From Cytobacillus solani (GTDB lineage: Bacteria; Bacillota; Bacilli; Bacillales; Cytobacillaceae), in the NCBI RefSeq assembly GCF_001420595.1, contig NZ_LJIX01000006.1, forward strand, positions 3,705,058 through 3,769,057: DNA of 64,000 nucleotides, given 5' to 3'. The position numbers were made by a program, and so were the translations under genes. Below, piece after piece: positions 62,129 to 64,000 of the stretch; position 1 is the stretch's first letter, and each line of letters opens with the position of its first letter. The notes beneath the pieces are model-generated. The model ran no database searches and was not told the DNA's origin. It was given only the letters and a program-made list of their open reading frames with translations.

Positions 62129-64000
62129 TTATTTTGCATCAAACCATGTTGGTCCATAAGCGTAATCAACTTTGAGCGGAACCTCAAGCACAACTGCATT
62201 TTCCATCACCTCAGGGACAATTTTTTTCAAAATATCTAATTCATCCTTTGGTGCTTCAAAGATCAATTCATCATGTACCTGTAAAAGCAAACGTGTTTTT
62301 AAGTTTTCACTTTTCAAACGTTCTGCCATATCTATCATTGCTTTTTTTATAATATCTGCTGCACTTCCTTGGATTGGCGTATTCATCGCTGTGCGTTCTG
62401 CAAAGCTGCGCAGATTAAAATTACGGCTTGTGATTTCAGGAAGATATCTTCTGCGATGAAGTAGGGTTGAAACATATCCTTTTTGCTTGGCATCGGCAAC
62501 AATATCTTCCATATACGCTTTGACCCCTGGATAGCTTTCTAAATACCGTTCAATAAATTGACCTGCTTCTTTTCGGGTAATTCCAAGACTTTGGGATAAT
62601 CCATAATCACTAATACCGTACACAATGCCAAAGTTAACTGCTTTTGCATGACGGCGCATATTGGAAGTAACGTTCTCTTCACTAACATGAAACACTTCCA
62701 TCGCAGTTTTTGTATGGATGTCCATATCGTGATTAAATGCCTCAATTAGCTTATCATCCTTCGCAATATGTGCAAGCACCCGAAGCTCAATTTGAGAATA
62801 ATCAGCAGCAAAGATGACCCAGTCTTTTTCAGAAGGGATAAATGCCTGTCTTATTTTTCTTCCTTCTTCTAGACGGATAGGGATATTCTGAAGATTTGGA
62901 TCTGTTGAGCTAAGTCTTCCTGTTTGTGTTAAAGCCTGATTAAATCTTGTGTGCACTTTTTCATTGTCCTTGTTGACAATTTTAAGCAAGCCCTCGATAT
63001 ATGTGGACTGAAGCTTTCCAAGCTGACGATAATCGAGGATTTCTCTAACGATTTCATGCTTCGTCTCAAGCTTCTCTAGTACATCTGCTGAGGTTGAATA
63101 ACCCGTCTTTGTCTTTTTATAAACAGGAAGCCCCAGCTTTTCGAAAAGAATAACCCCTAGCTGTTTCGGTGAGTTGATATTAAACTTTTCTCCAGCTAAT
63201 TCATGTATACGGCTCTCAATTCCTACTAATTTTGAGTAAATCTCTTCTCCCATGGCTTTTAAACGTTTAATATCCATTTTTACCCCACAGGATTCCATAT
63301 CTGCAAGAATTAATGATAAAGGCATTTCTAATTCATAAAATAACTCTGCCTGCTGATTATCCTTCAGTTCCTTATCAAGCTTATCTTTCAGCGCTTCTAT
63401 TGCAGCCGCTTTTCTTGCAAGGTGCATAGCTAACATGCCTTCTTCGGGAACCTGTCTTTTAGCTCCTTTTCCATAGAACGCTTCATCCGATTGAATGGAT
63501 TCATAGCCATGGCTTTTTGCAACGGAGGCAACATCCTCTATTGTTGCTGATGGGTTAATTAGATAGGAAGCAATTAGCAGATCAAAGCTCACTCCCGCTA
63601 AATGAATGCCATGATGGCGAAGCGATACCTCCGACCTTTTCGCATCATAGACAATTTTTTCTTTACTTGCATCCTCTGCCCATTGTTTAAAAACTTGTGA
63701 AGCTAATGCTTTCTCTGTGGAAATAAAAAAGGTTCCTTTATCATTAGCAATTGAAAAGCCGATAATATCTGCATAATGATAATTATCTTCAAGCAATTCA
63801 ATATAAAAAGCATTCTCACCTGAAAAAATATCTTCTGTTATCTCATTAATCACTTCAAACTCAATTTCTTCAAGTTCAACTTCTTCTGATCCTGTTTCAC
63901 CGCTAAGTTTGTCCAATAATGAATTAAAGCCTAGTTCTTTATAAATGCTGACTACCTTGTCTCTTTCATATCCTTCGTATTCCACTTCACTTAGCTCGAT
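62129..64000 (-). CDS. polA: DNA polymerase I, C-terminal part
   Basis: The gene runs off the right edge; about 624 C-terminal residues are visible and the frame is open to base 64000. It contains the degenerate 3'-5' exonuclease domain (with SYLINPSATIEDVASVAKSHG) and the full polymerase domain: RFNQALTQTGRLSSTDPNLQNIP, FAADYSQIELRVLAHIA (motif A), RRHAKAVNFGIVYGISDYGL (motif B) and LLQVHDELIFEAP (motif C), each given in part. The 5'-nuclease domain lies outside the window. It is the first visible gene of polA-mutM-ytaF-coaE. Confidence 0.95.
   Translation of the reverse strand: MELSEVEYEGYERDKVVSIYKELGFNSLLDKLSGETGSEEVELEEIEFEVINEITEDIFSGENAFYIELLEDNYHYADIIGFSIANDKGTFFISTEKALASQVFKQWAEDASKEKIVYDAKRSEVSLRHHGIHLAGVSFDLLIASYLINPSATIEDVASVAKSHGYESIQSDEAFYGKGAKRQVPEEGMLAMHLARKAAAIEALKDKLDKELKDNQQAELFYELEMPLSLILADMESCGVKMDIKRLKAMGEEIYSKLVGIESRIHELAGEKFNINSPKQLGVILFEKLGLPVYKKTKTGYSTSADVLEKLETKHEIVREILDYRQLGKLQSTYIEGLLKIVNKDNEKVHTRFNQALTQTGRLSSTDPNLQNIPIRLEEGRKIRQAFIPSEKDWVIFAADYSQIELRVLAHIAKDDKLIEAFNHDMDIHTKTAMEVFHVSEENVTSNMRRHAKAVNFGIVYGISDYGLSQSLGITRKEAGQFIERYLESYPGVKAYMEDIVADAKQKGYVSTLLHRRRYLPEITSRNFNLRSFAERTAMNTPIQGSAADIIKKAMIDMAERLKSENLKTRLLLQVHDELIFEAPKDELDILKKIVPEVMENAVVLEVPLKVDYAYGPTWFDAK

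Overview
The window is chromosomal DNA from a low-GC, endospore-forming member of the Bacillaceae. The gene order closely follows the Bacillus subtilis interval from ysmA-sdhBAC through lysC, uvrC, trxA, the etf/fad operon, mutSB, polX, pheST, infC-rpmI-rplT, thrS, dnaI-dnaB, nrdR, speD, gapB and coaE to polA. Spore genes (sspI, ytxC, ytaF, a CotY/CotZ-type coat gene) and typical Firmicute leaders (lysine riboswitch, two T-boxes, an L20-type leader) agree with this. Most genes are on the minus strand. No rRNA, tRNA, phage, transposase or CRISPR was seen.

Layout. 0.1-4.2 kb: YsmA-like thioesterase and the succinate dehydrogenase operon. 4.5-8.5 kb: yslB, lysC behind a lysine riboswitch, uvrC. 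8.7-14.8 kb: trxA and the fatty-acid degradation set etfA-etfB-fadB-fadR plus lcfA, with a FadR operator on the fadR promoter. 14.9-21.8 kb: a 25-residue membrane peptide, yshE, mutSB, polX, yshB, zapA, rnhC. 21.9-33.2 kb: an accessory anaerobic-respiration island inserted between rnhC and pheT. 33.2-38.3 kb: pheTS with its T-box, an rRNA methyltransferase, sspI. 38.4-39.1 kb: a 52-bp tandem array. 39.2-40.3 kb: the M42 peptidase ysdC. 40.4-47.9 kb: a second accessory block with spore surface proteins, a decayed NERD gene, a GntR-ABC transporter unit and a dimeric dUTPase. 48-64 kb: ysdB, a TVP38 protein, ysdA, rplT-rpmI-infC, thrS, ytxC, dnaI-dnaB, nrdR, speD, gapB, coaE, ytaF, mutM and the 3' part of polA.

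The most interesting part is the 11-kb island. A PucR-type regulator and a cytoplasmic molybdopterin oxidoreductase with its ferredoxin subunit run one way. A radical SAM protein, a TorD/NarJ-type chaperone, a Tat-exported DmsA-like enzyme, DmsB, DmsC, a polyferredoxin and a dedicated TatA run the other way. A perfect FNR-type palindrome (TGTGA-N6-TCACA) lies between them. The set looks like a self-contained respiratory system: regulation, maturation, export, catalysis and quinol oxidation. The terminal acceptor and the role of the radical SAM enzyme cannot be read from the sequence.

The intergenic DNA carries several repeat families: three copies of a GC-rich ~130-bp hairpin element; two plus two copies of elements that share gcaagcgc/ctagac-type ends, one of them inside the thrS leader; the 52-bp array between sspI and ysdC; and a 51-bp repeat fused to the tail of the broken NERD gene.
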